Shown here in pieces: positions 42,220-50,115 of a stretch of 59,348 nt of DNA. The DNA is from an uncultured Collinsella sp. (GTDB taxonomy: Bacteria > Actinomycetota > Coriobacteriia > Coriobacteriales > Coriobacteriaceae), in NCBI GenBank assembly GCA_905210085.1, contig CAJLVJ010000006.1, positions 1 to 59,348 on the forward strand, in the 5' to 3' direction. Numbering within the stretch: position 1 is the first letter of the stretch; every line of letters starts with the position of its first letter. The position numbers and the translations under genes are program-made. The notes beneath the pieces are model-generated. The model was not told the origin of the DNA. It worked only from the letters and a program-made list of their open reading frames with translations, and did not search any database.

Positions 42220-43067
42220 TGGCTACCCAGAACACCGACCTCAAAGAGGCCAAGAAGGACGCGATTATGACTCCCGATATGTATCGGAGCATGTTCCTTC
42301 GCCAGTTTACGAGCCAGTGCTCGCAGTCGTACGACAAGATGATGGCAATGGGCTTCATGTACACCATTCAGAAGCCCCTGCGAAAGATCTATCCCAACGA
42401 CGACGATTACTATGCGGCGCTCGATCGCCATACCGAGTTCTTTAACATCACGCCTCATGTGCTTCCGTTTGTAGCCGGCCTTACGGTTTCGATGGAAGAG
42501 CAGGCGGCTGCCGATAAGAACTTCGACACGTCCTCGATTAACGCTATGAAGGTCGGCCTCATGGGACCGCTTTCCGGCATTGGTGATTCGTTCTACTGGG
42601 GTACGTTCCGCGTGGTCGCCGCCGGCATTGGTATTGGCATCGCGTCGACGGGCAACCCGCTCGGCCCCATCGTGTACGCGCTCATCTACTCCGTGATTAA
42701 CTTTGCAACGCGTATCGTCGCCGCCCATCTGGGATACGACCTGGGAACCAAGTTCCTGCAGCAGTCCGAAGAGAACAACCTTATGTCTCGCATGACGCAT
42801 GCTGCCGGCGTTCTCGGAATGACCGTTATCGGCGCCATGATTGCGGCACAGGTCTCGCTGTCCACGGCTTTGACCTTTGATGTGGGTGGTTCGGAGATTG
42901 TCCTGCAGGATCTGTTCGATTCGATCTTCCCCGGTCTGCTGCCCTTGCTGGCAACGTTCGCTTGCGTTGCCCTCTACAAAAAGGGTGTCAAGACCATTTG
43001 GATTATTATTGGCATCTTCGCGATCTGCATCATCGGAACGGGCTTGGGAGTGTTCGCGGCGGCGTAA
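42219..43067 (+). CDS. Mannose-family PTS EIID
   Basis: A 282-residue IID. Conserved segments are SYDKMMAMGFMYTIQKPL and SSINAMKVGLMGPLSGIGDSFYWG, with C-terminal membrane helices. It overlaps IIC by 1 nt; GAAGAGGAGG within IIC is its ribosome site. It is the last gene of the cluster, before a strong terminator. Confidence 0.9.
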   Translation: MATQNTDLKEAKKDAIMTPDMYRSMFLRQFTSQCSQSYDKMMAMGFMYTIQKPLRKIYPNDDDYYAALDRHTEFFNITPHVLPFVAGLTVSMEEQAAADKNFDTSSINAMKVGLMGPLSGIGDSFYWGTFRVVAAGIGIGIASTGNPLGPIVYALIYSVINFATRIVAAHLGYDLGTKFLQQSEENNLMSRMTHAAGVLGMTVIGAMIAAQVSLSTALTFDVGGSEIVLQDLFDSIFPGLLPLLATFACVALYKKGVKTIWIIIGIFAICIIGTGLGVFAAA

Positions 43068-43112
43068 AGTTGACTGCTATGCTCGCGCGTTGGATAACTA
43101 ACTGACCGTTTG

Positions 43113-43148
43113 AAAACGGGGTTCGGCGTAAGGCCGGCCCCGTTTTTT
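43113..43148 (+). terminator. Intrinsic terminator after second PTS cluster
   Basis: AAAACGGGG (43113-43121) pairs with CCCCGTTTT, helped by GGC/GCC inside, and runs into TTTTTTG. Confidence 0.85.
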
Positions 43149-43160
43149 GTTTGAGGGATT

Positions 43161-43190
43161 TTCCGACCGTCCAAAAATCCACGCTCGTCC
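43161..43190 (-). repeat. Fragment of the GAGCGTGGAT repeat
   Basis: The complement of this segment reads GGACGAGCGTGGATTTTTGG, matching the interior of the direct repeats at 30204 and 31606. Confidence 0.6.
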
Positions 43191-43200
43191 ATCGCTCACG

Positions 43201-43270
43201 TATCTCTCATCTCTCATTCGTCACTAATACGAGAGATAACAGAAAGACGAGAGATAAATACGAGAGATAA
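43201..43270. promoter_or_regulatory. GAGAGATAA operator array A
   Basis: Inverted copies TATCTCTC and ATCTCTC (43201-43215) are followed by forward copies CGAGAGATAA at 43230, 43248 and 43261 (steps of 18 and 13 bp). The same arrangement and steps recur in array B. The arrays precede the AlbA_2-type regulator gene; nothing else occupies the 43149-43497 gap. Confidence 0.7.
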
Positions 43271-43365
43271 CTGATCAGCAAAGAGACAGGCAATCATGGT
43301 ATTGTCTCAATACTGATTGTTCTACCAGCAAAAACATGTTTAAATGAAACAAATGGCAGACATCT

Positions 43366-43435
43366 TATCTTTCATCTCTCACTTATCTCTAATATGAGAG
43401 ATAGCAGTAAGATGAGAGATAATTACGAGAGATAA
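43366..43435. promoter_or_regulatory. GAGAGATAA operator array B
   Basis: Inverted ATCTTTC, ATCTCTC and TATCTCT (43368-43390) are followed by forward TGAGAGATA at 43395, TGAGAGATAA at 43413 and CGAGAGATAA at 43426, steps of 18 and 13 bp exactly as in array A, 165 bp away. It ends about 60 nt before the regulator's start codon. Confidence 0.7.
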
Positions 43436-43497
43436 CTGAGAGACGAAGGAAATCTATTCGCGGCATTCTCCGCCGGGCCGAGCGAAAGGACATGCAG

Positions 43498-44964
43498 ATG
43501 AACGAAAACGAGCTGACCGGTCTGCTCGAGTCTTTAAAGCGCATGGGCTCGGACGATCTTAACGTCGAGGTCAAGGAGAGCGCCACGACGCTTTCCCGCG
43601 ACGTATGGGAAACGGTTAGCGCATTCGCGAATACCGCTGGCGGAATTATCGTGCTCGGCGTGAGCGAGCGCGCGGGCTTTGTCCCGGTTGAGAACTTTGA
43701 GACCGAGAAGGTGCTCAACCAATTCGTAGCGGGCATGGGTGATGCCGGCGGTCGCGGAAAACTGGCCAATCCGCCCAAATACACCATTGAACGCGTGGAG
43801 CTCCAGGGCACCGTGGTTCTGGTCATCACGATTGAGGAGCTCGACCCGTCGAGCAAGCCGTGTTATGTCATAGAGCGGGGCGCTCAAGGCGGCAGCTACA
43901 AACGCATCGATGACAAAGATGTTCCGCTCTCGTCGACCGAGGTCCTGTCCTTGTTATCGTATGAACGGACGAGCCCCAGTGATCGCGATGCAGTACCCGG
44001 CGCGGTCGCAGGCGATCTTGACGAGGCCCTGGTCGACCGCACGATAGAGCGTGCTTTCTCGCTGACACCCCGTGCAATGCGCGGCGCGCCGGACAAGAAA
44101 ACGAAGCTGGAGCGCCTGAATTTCCTCGACTCCCAGGGCAATGTTACTAAGGCCGGGCTCCTGGCCGCGGGTGCCTATCCTCAGCAGTTCTATCCCAAGC
44201 TCTTTATCGATGTGGCGGTCTATGCCGGAACGCAGAAGGGCGCGGCGGGGTCGTTGAGGTTCATGGACCGTACGATCTGCGAGGGAACGTTGGGCGAAAT
44301 GATCTCGGATGCCGTCGCGGCAATCGCCAAGAATTTGCGGCGAACCTCGACGATCCAAGGCGTCTCGCGTGTCGACTCGCTGGAGATTCCCGAGGAAGTC
44401 CTGCGCGAGGCAATCGCCAACGCCGTAATCCACCGAGAATACGGAGATCGGTTCTGTGGGCAGTCGATCGCTGTTGACGTCTTTGATGACCGTATCGAGG
44501 TGACGAACCCCGGCGGCCTATACGGGGGAAAGACTCGCGAGAACTTGTTTGACGGCAGCTCCCGATGCCGTAACGCGACGCTCGTGAAACTCATGTCGAT
44601 TGTCCCGCTGCCGGATGGCGCAGGTTCGCCGGCTGAGGGCAATGGCTCGGGCATCCCGATGATGATCGATGCCATGCGCGCGCATGGTCTGGCCGAGCCC
44701 CTGTTCTGCCCGGGGTTCGATCGGTTCAAGGTCGTACTTTACCGTTCAAAGATCGAGCCGGTCGATCATGGCGGGGGCTTAATTGTGACGGCACTCAAAC
44801 ATTACGGCGAGCTGGGGACGCGTGAGCTGGCAGAGCGCACGGGGCTCACAATTTCCCAGGTTAGGTCGCGCGTCAACGCGCTCATTGCTCAAGGCGAGCT
44901 TGAGCCCACGGCGCCGGCGACGAGCCGCAACCGCAAGTATCGACTGTTGGAGCGCGTGGAATAA
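43498..44964 (+). CDS. AlbA_2-domain putative transcriptional regulator (COG2865-type)
   Basis: A 488-residue protein. The N-terminal Schlafen/AlbA_2 DNA-binding domain (about 5-130) shows VEVKESATTLSRDVWETVSAFANTAGG as VEVKESA and ANTAGGIIVLGV. A central ATPase-like segment (about 285-385) has EVLREAIANAVIHREY and VTNPGGLYGG. A winged helix ends it (GTRELAERTGLTISQVRSRV). Such proteins are often autoregulators near defence genes. ATG 43498 is 7 nt after AAAGGA; ATG 43492 is only 1 nt away. Two GAGAGATAA arrays upstream are its likely binding sites. Confidence 0.82.
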   Translation: MNENELTGLLESLKRMGSDDLNVEVKESATTLSRDVWETVSAFANTAGGIIVLGVSERAGFVPVENFETEKVLNQFVAGMGDAGGRGKLANPPKYTIERVELQGTVVLVITIEELDPSSKPCYVIERGAQGGSYKRIDDKDVPLSSTEVLSLLSYERTSPSDRDAVPGAVAGDLDEALVDRTIERAFSLTPRAMRGAPDKKTKLERLNFLDSQGNVTKAGLLAAGAYPQQFYPKLFIDVAVYAGTQKGAAGSLRFMDRTICEGTLGEMISDAVAAIAKNLRRTSTIQGVSRVDSLEIPEEVLREAIANAVIHREYGDRFCGQSIAVDVFDDRIEVTNPGGLYGGKTRENLFDGSSRCRNATLVKLMSIVPLPDGAGSPAEGNGSGIPMMIDAMRAHGLAEPLFCPGFDRFKVVLYRSKIEPVDHGGGLIVTALKHYGELGTRELAERTGLTISQVRSRVNALIAQGELEPTAPATSRNRKYRLLERVE

Positions 44965-45064
44965 ATGCGTTAGCGGACGAGGCGACCCAATAATCGACTC
45001 TCGATTGGCGCCCACTAAGGTTAAGCGGTTGTTGCCCAGTTGACGGTGATGCTAAAGACTCGGC

Positions 45065-45556
45065 TTACGCCGGCATGGCCGCGAACCCGTCCATCAAGAA
45101 CAGCCTAAGAACCAGCTTGATGACATATCCCGGTTTGACTTCAGCCGCGTCAAAGACATGGCGCTCGGCGAGCTCGCTGCAGTATGTATAGATGTCGCGG
45201 ATAAGGTCCGCGCCCGAAAGCGTAAACATGTAGCCTGCGTCCGAAAGCGCATTGGGCGCGGCGGGCAACTTGGCCATGTGGCAGAACGTTTGCAGGTCGG
45301 GCGCCATAACATTCTGGTAGTCGAGGTGGCCGCTGGCATCCTGTTCGGCAAGCTCCAATTGGCGCACAAAATCCAGCGCCGCTGCTAACACAAAGCTCGG
45401 TGTAGGCGCGTTGACGTCCTGAGTGGTCGCCACGAGCCTGCCCGCCGCCTGCGTGACAAGCCAAGCGACCTCGCGCTGGCAACGCACGGCCTTGCGCGTA
45501 ACCGGCTTGATGGACGAAGAAGAAACGCTCCCCTTAGGCGGATTCGAAGCAGCCAT
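45065..45556 (-). CDS. Hypothetical helical protein beside R-M genes
   Basis: The family is not recognised. The 163-residue protein is predicted mainly helical (REVAWLVTQAAGRLVAT, FVLAAALDFVRQLELAEQ, VIKLVLRLFLMDGF) with a Ser/Lys-rich N-terminal 25 residues. GGGAGGG lies 4 nt before ATG 45556. It is downstream of the methyltransferase in the same direction with a 124-nt gap, so it might be an accessory of the restriction-modification locus or an unrelated neighbour. No catalytic motif is visible. Confidence 0.55.
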   Translation of the reverse strand: MAASNPPKGSVSSSSIKPVTRKAVRCQREVAWLVTQAAGRLVATTQDVNAPTPSFVLAAALDFVRQLELAEQDASGHLDYQNVMAPDLQTFCHMAKLPAAPNALSDAGYMFTLSGADLIRDIYTYCSELAERHVFDAAEVKPGYVIKLVLRLFLMDGFAAMPA

Positions 45557-45680
45557 AAGACCCTCCCATGAACAATCCGGCCCAACAGGCCCGGACGAAA
45601 CACGTGCTACATCAGTATACAGAGGAGTGGGGTGGAAAAATGGAGTCGACAGCGTGACTGCCGGCTCCGGATTGCTTGCC

Positions 45681-46943
45681 TTAGAGGCCGTACACTTCGA
45701 CCATAGCTTCGCCAATGCGATGGGGCACGCCGGTGACGAGCGCGTTGCCCATGCAGAAAGCTCGATGGCCGTCGGTCATACCAGTATCCGTCCAGCCCTT
45801 GGGGAATCCTTGGAGCTGATCGAGCTCGTCGGGAACGAGGCGGCGGAAACGGCCGTCGGGGCACTCGATAACATGCTTAAATCGGCTGGCGCCCGTGCCG
45901 CCTTCGCCCGTGAGGATGGTGCGGCTCGGTTTGTCGGTGGCATCCGGGAAACTCATGGCACCCTCGGAATACGTGTACGTAAAGCCCGTCTTTTTGTTGG
46001 TGCGTTCTTCGCGCTTGCTGCCCTTGAGGTAGCGCCAGTCGGGAAGCTTCTCGTCGGAGATGTAGAACTGCTCCGGAACATACTCCTCATTAACAAGTAC
46101 ATCGCCAAGCACACGGCGCTCGCCGTGATAATCCTCAACGAAGCCGCAGGTCAAAACATGGCAGCCCTGCATGACACCGGCATTCTTGAACTGAGATGTC
46201 TTTTGACCAACGCCAAAACGAGTCGAGTTCTCGTAAGGATCAGGCAGGACATCGAGCTCGGCCATTTCGTCAGGGTAGATGGCGGGGAAGGCCTTCGCCA
46301 TGACACCGTTGTGCATGCGGTCAACGAGATCGACCTTGCCGGCGTTCTTCTCGCAGAAGATATAAACGCGCTTGCGGCGCTGGGGAAAACCATATTCCGC
46401 GGAGTTGACCACGCGCCATTCGACCGTGTAATCGAGGTCGGCAAGGCAGCTTAGGATGATGGCGAAGTCGCGACCGCGCTGAGACGCGGGCGACTTGAGC
46501 AGACGATCGACATTCTCAAAGAGACCGAAGCGCGGCTTCTTCATCTCGAGGAAGTGGTAGATGTCCCACCAAAGGACACCCTTCTTGCCCTCGATGCCAT
46601 GTGCCTGGTTAAGCGGGCGAGCGACGGAGTAATCTTGGCAAGGGAAGCCGCCGACGACCATCTGGACGTCGGGGATTTCAACCTCTCCGGCTTCAGCCTG
46701 TTCCAGGACTTTATTGATATCTTCGTTGACTACGGAATCCTCGCCAAAGCGGTCCATATAGCAGCGTGCCGCGAACTGACGAGCCTTGGTTCCGGGTGGT
46801 TCCCACTGATTGGCCCAAATGGTGCGAAAGGGTCCGGCGGGCTTCATGTAGAAATCTGGATAACGAGGGTCAGCGTAGCCTTCGAGGCCCAAACGAAATC
46901 CGCCGACGCCAGCAAAAAGCTCGGCGATTTTGACCTCTGACAT
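45681..46943 (-). CDS. DNA (cytosine-5) methyltransferase
   Basis: A 420-residue C5 methyltransferase. Motif I is AELFAGVGGFRLGLEGY, and motif IV is GGFPCQDYSVA with nucleophile C102. Motif VI is LFENVDRL and motif VIII FPQRRKRVYIF. Motif X is GNALVTGVPHRIGEAM. The target-recognition domain is between about 220 and 360. It lies divergent from a Sau3AI-like nuclease, so the recognition site is likely GATC methylated on C (inference). GGGGGAG precedes ATG 46943. Confidence 0.93.
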   Translation of the reverse strand: MSEVKIAELFAGVGGFRLGLEGYADPRYPDFYMKPAGPFRTIWANQWEPPGTKARQFAARCYMDRFGEDSVVNEDINKVLEQAEAGEVEIPDVQMVVGGFPCQDYSVARPLNQAHGIEGKKGVLWWDIYHFLEMKKPRFGLFENVDRLLKSPASQRGRDFAIILSCLADLDYTVEWRVVNSAEYGFPQRRKRVYIFCEKNAGKVDLVDRMHNGVMAKAFPAIYPDEMAELDVLPDPYENSTRFGVGQKTSQFKNAGVMQGCHVLTCGFVEDYHGERRVLGDVLVNEEYVPEQFYISDEKLPDWRYLKGSKREERTNKKTGFTYTYSEGAMSFPDATDKPSRTILTGEGGTGASRFKHVIECPDGRFRRLVPDELDQLQGFPKGWTDTGMTDGHRAFCMGNALVTGVPHRIGEAMVEVYGL

Positions 46944-46992
46944 ACTCACTCCCCCAAATCGCTGCAAATGCAAAGATCAAGGGTACAGAAAT

Positions 46993-47040
46993 CGGGTTGC
47001 AAATGGAAGATCCCTTAGGGGATCTTCACGGTATAACCCG
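46993..47040. promoter_or_regulatory. Nested palindrome with two GATC sites between M and R genes
   Basis: GAAGATCCC (47006-47014) and GGGATCTTC (47019-47027) surround TTAG, and outer arms CGGGTT (46993-46998) and AACCCG (47035-47040) share the same centre. Both inner arms contain GATC, the predicted site. It lies about 50-100 nt from each start codon, suiting methylation- or protein-controlled expression. Confidence 0.6.
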
Positions 47041-47092
47041 AATTTACAGTAGCATACGTGTTAGATCATGTCTTATTTCGAGAGGATTTGCC

Positions 47093-48598
47093 ATGTCCAA
47101 GAAGCACCTCGATTTCAAGCGCATGCTTGACGATACTGATTTTTCTGACCCCTCAAGCATTGAGCGGTATGCTGCCAATCTCGACGGGATGACGTTTCGC
47201 GATATTCTCGAGCTTGGCATTGCGCCGGAGGGGGAGAGTGCGCCCAAGGACTTTGGGTCTAAGAAGTACAAGGGCGGTATGGGAACCCTGATCGAGGAGC
47301 GTTACTTTGGCTACAAAGCCAACAGCGACGATCGGCCGGACTTTCCCGAGGCGGGTGTGGAACTCAAGGCAACATGCTTCGACGTGCTCAAGGATGGTCG
47401 CAAGTCTGCCGGCGAGCGTCTTGTCTTGACGATGATTCCCTACGACCGTCCCGTTTCGCTCGACTACGACAGCTCGCATCTCAAGACCAAGCTCAGCAAT
47501 ATCCTGCTGATCTACTACGGCCGTGACCGCTCCATCGACAAATACGACCAGCGCATTGAGCGTGCAGTCATGGTTCGTCTGCCCGAAGAGGATATGAAGA
47601 TCATTCGCGCCGACTACGAGAAGATCATTTCGTACATTCAGGATGGTCGCGCGGACGAGCTGTCGGAGGGCATGACCACCTACTTGGGCGCCTGCACAAA
47701 GGGCGCAACCGAAGCGACGATGTGGGTTGACCAGTATTACGAGTACTTCAACACCGATACGGGCGAGATCGAGCACCGTCGCGCGAAGCGTCGTGCCTTC
47801 TCACTCAAGCGCTCGTACATGGACTATGTGCTTCATACCTATGTTCTCGGTGCTCCGCGTATTGGCGAGAGTATCGTCCAGGCCGGCGACAAGTCCATTG
47901 ATTTCGAAAGCTACGTTACTGCGCTTATCGAGCGCCACTATGGTGAAATTGATCGCCAGATTGCAGAGCAGTACGGCCTGGAATACACGGGAAACAAGGC
48001 GCAATGGACGACACTCGTTTATCGAATGCTCGGAATTAAAAGCAATGCTGCCGAGGAGTTCGTTAAGGCTGGGATTAACGTCCGCGTTTGTCGCGTTAAT
48101 AAGAGGGGACACATCGAGCAGGCAATGTCTTTCCCTCCGTTTGAGTTTAAGCAGCTAATCAATGAGGATTGGGAAACGTCATCCTTCCGTGCGCGCCTTG
48201 AGACCAACCGTTTCTTCTTTGTCGTGTTCCGTGAGGACCACGAGGGGGAGTGGCGTCTTGACCGCTGCCTATTCTGGGCAATGCCGGCAAACGAAATCGA
48301 GGGCCCCGCAAAGGCCTGCTGGGATGAGACTCGCAAGGTAATTCGTGAGGGCGTTAAGCTCAGTCCGTATCGGGACGCGAGTGGAAAGCTCAAGGAGACC
48401 AACAATCTGCCCGGTATGGCGGACAACCCGATTGTCCACGTTCGCCCGCATACCTCAAAAGCTGCGTACAGATTCGCCGACGGAACCGAAATCGGCGACA
48501 TTGCGAGGAACGCCTACGAGTTGCCCGATGGACGTTGGATGACCAGGCAATCGTTCTGGTTTAACAAAGGCTATCTAGAGCACATTCTGGGGTTGTAG
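47093..48598 (+). CDS. Sau3AI/MutH-like type II restriction endonuclease
   Basis: A 501-residue nuclease resembling Sau3AI, with a MutH-type catalytic N-terminal domain and a second MutH-like allosteric C-terminal domain. The N-terminal site has E68 (LIEERYFGY) then D83, E90 and K92 in DFPEAGVELKAT, the D-x6-ExK of the MutH/Sau3AI group. KSAGERLVLTMIPY is also typical. Sau3AI (489 residues) cuts GATC. GAGAGGA precedes ATG 47093. It is divergent from the C5 methyltransferase, forming a complete R-M pair. Confidence 0.85.
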   Translation: MSKKHLDFKRMLDDTDFSDPSSIERYAANLDGMTFRDILELGIAPEGESAPKDFGSKKYKGGMGTLIEERYFGYKANSDDRPDFPEAGVELKATCFDVLKDGRKSAGERLVLTMIPYDRPVSLDYDSSHLKTKLSNILLIYYGRDRSIDKYDQRIERAVMVRLPEEDMKIIRADYEKIISYIQDGRADELSEGMTTYLGACTKGATEATMWVDQYYEYFNTDTGEIEHRRAKRRAFSLKRSYMDYVLHTYVLGAPRIGESIVQAGDKSIDFESYVTALIERHYGEIDRQIAEQYGLEYTGNKAQWTTLVYRMLGIKSNAAEEFVKAGINVRVCRVNKRGHIEQAMSFPPFEFKQLINEDWETSSFRARLETNRFFFVVFREDHEGEWRLDRCLFWAMPANEIEGPAKACWDETRKVIREGVKLSPYRDASGKLKETNNLPGMADNPIVHVRPHTSKAAYRFADGTEIGDIARNAYELPDGRWMTRQSFWFNKGYLEHILGL

Positions 48599-48618
48599 CC
48601 TTCGAGTCGGCAATTCAA

Positions 48619-48684
48619 CTACCTGTGCATACTCGATTTTCGAGGATATCTGGACTCGATTTTCGAGCCTTGCCCTACAGGTAG
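48619..48684. repeat. Nested palindrome with two ACTCGATTTTCGAG units
   Basis: Outer arms CTACCTGT (48619-48626) and ACAGGTAG (48677-48684) enclose ACTCGATTTTCGAG at 48631-48644 and again at 48654-48667, each self-complementary. The right arm covers the last codons and stop of the DUF5710 gene. It separates two convergent genes. Confidence 0.7.
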
Positions 48685-49361
48685 ATTCCCTCGAACAGGG
48701 TCTTGTGGAACTCGGCGTGGTGGTCGCGTGCCCAGGTAAAGAGTGCCTGGTCAAAATTGGTGCGCGCGGCTGGGATGCCAAAGACGCCGGCAACTTCGAC
48801 GCGCACAAACTCCAGTGCCGGCAGCTTGTTGATGGCAGTGAGGGCAAACGGGGACGAGGGCTCCTCGAACAGATAGCGGCTGCCTTGCAGCGCGTCGCAA
48901 CTGGTGCACGTGTTGCCGAGCGACGGGGCTTTGGAGGCTCGCGCGCCTACGGGCTTGTAGCCGCAGCGCTTATGAAGGTAGTCGCGGATCTCGCCCGGCA
49001 CGCAGCCAAGAGCGGGCACGATGGCGAGTGCGTTAGCGTTGGCCGTGTTGATGGCAATGTGCCCGGCTTCGTTGGACGCGTGCGCGATGGCGATGCTCTC
49101 GTCGTTGTCGGCTCGATAGGGAATGCCGAAGGCCGCGACCGAGGTCTCTTTGTGACACTTCCAGCACTCGCGCTTGCCCAGTACTAGATATATATACGGC
49201 GCTGAGGGGTCGGATCGGTCAACACCGGGCAGCCACTCGGCAAAGGGCTCGGGGTTAACGCCGCTGGGTACATACCAGATCTTCTTGGTCCGGTCCCATT
49301 TGGCGCCCAGCGCCTTGGCTTCTTCTTTGTGCGAAAAGGGGACATCGAGCTCGGTGCGCAT
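48675..49361 (-). CDS. DUF5710-domain protein with zinc-finger-like cysteines
   Basis: A 228-residue protein. The N-terminal DUF5710 domain (about 1-45: ELDVPFSHKEEAKALGAKWD, then WYVPSGVNPEPFAEWL) is often attached to nucleic-acid-processing modules. Two Cys pairs, ECWKCHKE (near 67) and TCTSCDALQ (near 155), could form a zinc site. The remaining region has no family I recognise. GGAG lies 5 nt before ATG 49361. The 390 nt beyond its start hold no gene up to the tRNA. Confidence 0.7.
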   Translation of the reverse strand: MRTELDVPFSHKEEAKALGAKWDRTKKIWYVPSGVNPEPFAEWLPGVDRSDPSAPYIYLVLGKRECWKCHKETSVAAFGIPYRADNDESIAIAHASNEAGHIAINTANANALAIVPALGCVPGEIRDYLHKRCGYKPVGARASKAPSLGNTCTSCDALQGSRYLFEEPSSPFALTAINKLPALEFVRVEVAGVFGIPAARTNFDQALFTWARDHHAEFHKTLFEGIYL

Positions 49362-49705
49362 GGCGGCTCCTTGGTACTGCAGGTGCAAGTGGCTAAAGAA
49401 TACCGCAGGGCGCAGACATCGCGGCGTTTTGCCGAGAAGTTGCGGTGCGGATGGGTTCGAGACGTGTTGGTCTCGGCCTCGGTGGCTATTGGGGCGGTTT
49501 TGATTGACTACGGAGTCAGCCGGGATAGGCACTTGGGTCGCTGACGCGGTTTTGTACATGGGCAGGGTGGTTGGAGCAGTTTGCGGCGCAGTTTTGTGCC
49601 CGGCTGTTGTTGATGTTGGGGTATTGAATTTGTTTGGCAGCCATTCGTCAGGTGAATTGATGTTACGTTGCGATGACGGTTGGAGTTGCCAGCGGATTTG
49701 GCGAC

Positions 49706-49744
49706 ATAAAACAAAACAGCTCAGAGACATAGCCTCTGAGCTGT
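49706..49744 (-). terminator. Terminator of tRNA-Val
   Basis: On the minus strand ACAGCTCAGAG pairs with CTCTGAGCTGT around a 7-nt loop and is followed by TTTGTTTTAT. It lies 8 nt after the tRNA 3' end. Confidence 0.85.
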
Positions 49745-49751
49745 GAACATT

Positions 49752-49826
49752 TGGTGGGCGTTAGAAGATTTGAACTTCTGACCTCTTCCGTGTCAGGGAA
49801 GCGCTCTCCCCCTGAGCTAAACGCCC
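49752..49826 (-). tRNA. tRNA-Val (anticodon GAC)
   Basis: The minus strand gives a full cloverleaf. The acceptor GGGCGTT pairs with AACGCCC, the D arm is AGCTC-AGGGGGA-GAGC, the anticodon stem CTTCC/GGAAG holds loop CTGACAC (anticodon GAC), and the T arm contains GTTCAAATC. The CCA end is encoded (TGGT at 49752). Length is 75 nt. Confidence 0.95.
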
Positions 49827-49855
49827 GATCAAGGGTGCGCAAGCGCGCAAGGGAT

Positions 49856-49884
49856 AATATAACGGAGCCTGAACTCGGTGGCAA
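49856..49884 (-). promoter_or_regulatory. Promoter of tRNA-Val
   Basis: Read on the minus strand, TTGCCA (-35), a 17-nt spacer and TATATT (-10) lie just upstream of the tRNA. This is a near-consensus housekeeping promoter. The remainder of the 49827-50115 gap has no gene. Confidence 0.65.
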
Positions 49885-50115
49885 GAACATTTTTAAAAAT
49901 CGCTTACATTGTGGAATTCGGGGGCTTTGTCATATCCATTTCAAAAGAGCCTGCTGCCGCGATTTGGCTGTTGCATAATGCAAGCCCATTGTGGTATCGA
50001 GCTATGGAAAGACGTCTGCGGAATTGTCCTACCGATAAACGGACAAGCCTCCAGCTGGTGCCTTTGCCGTGGTAAGGTAAGCCGAATTGCTTCCAGACTG
50101 TTTCGGGGGAGTGGA

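Noticed and set aside
43201..43435. Possible CRISPR array from regularly spaced GAGAGATAA repeats
   Set aside because: Repeats are only about 9 bp, occur in both orientations, spacers are 3-9 bp, and no cas gene is near. An operator array explains them better.
49362..49751. Possible N-terminal extension of the DUF5710 protein (open frame continues about 120 codons upstream)
   Set aside because: The extension has low-complexity Thr/Pro/Gln content unlike the gene, and the good GGAG site lies before ATG 49361, where the DUF5710 domain begins.
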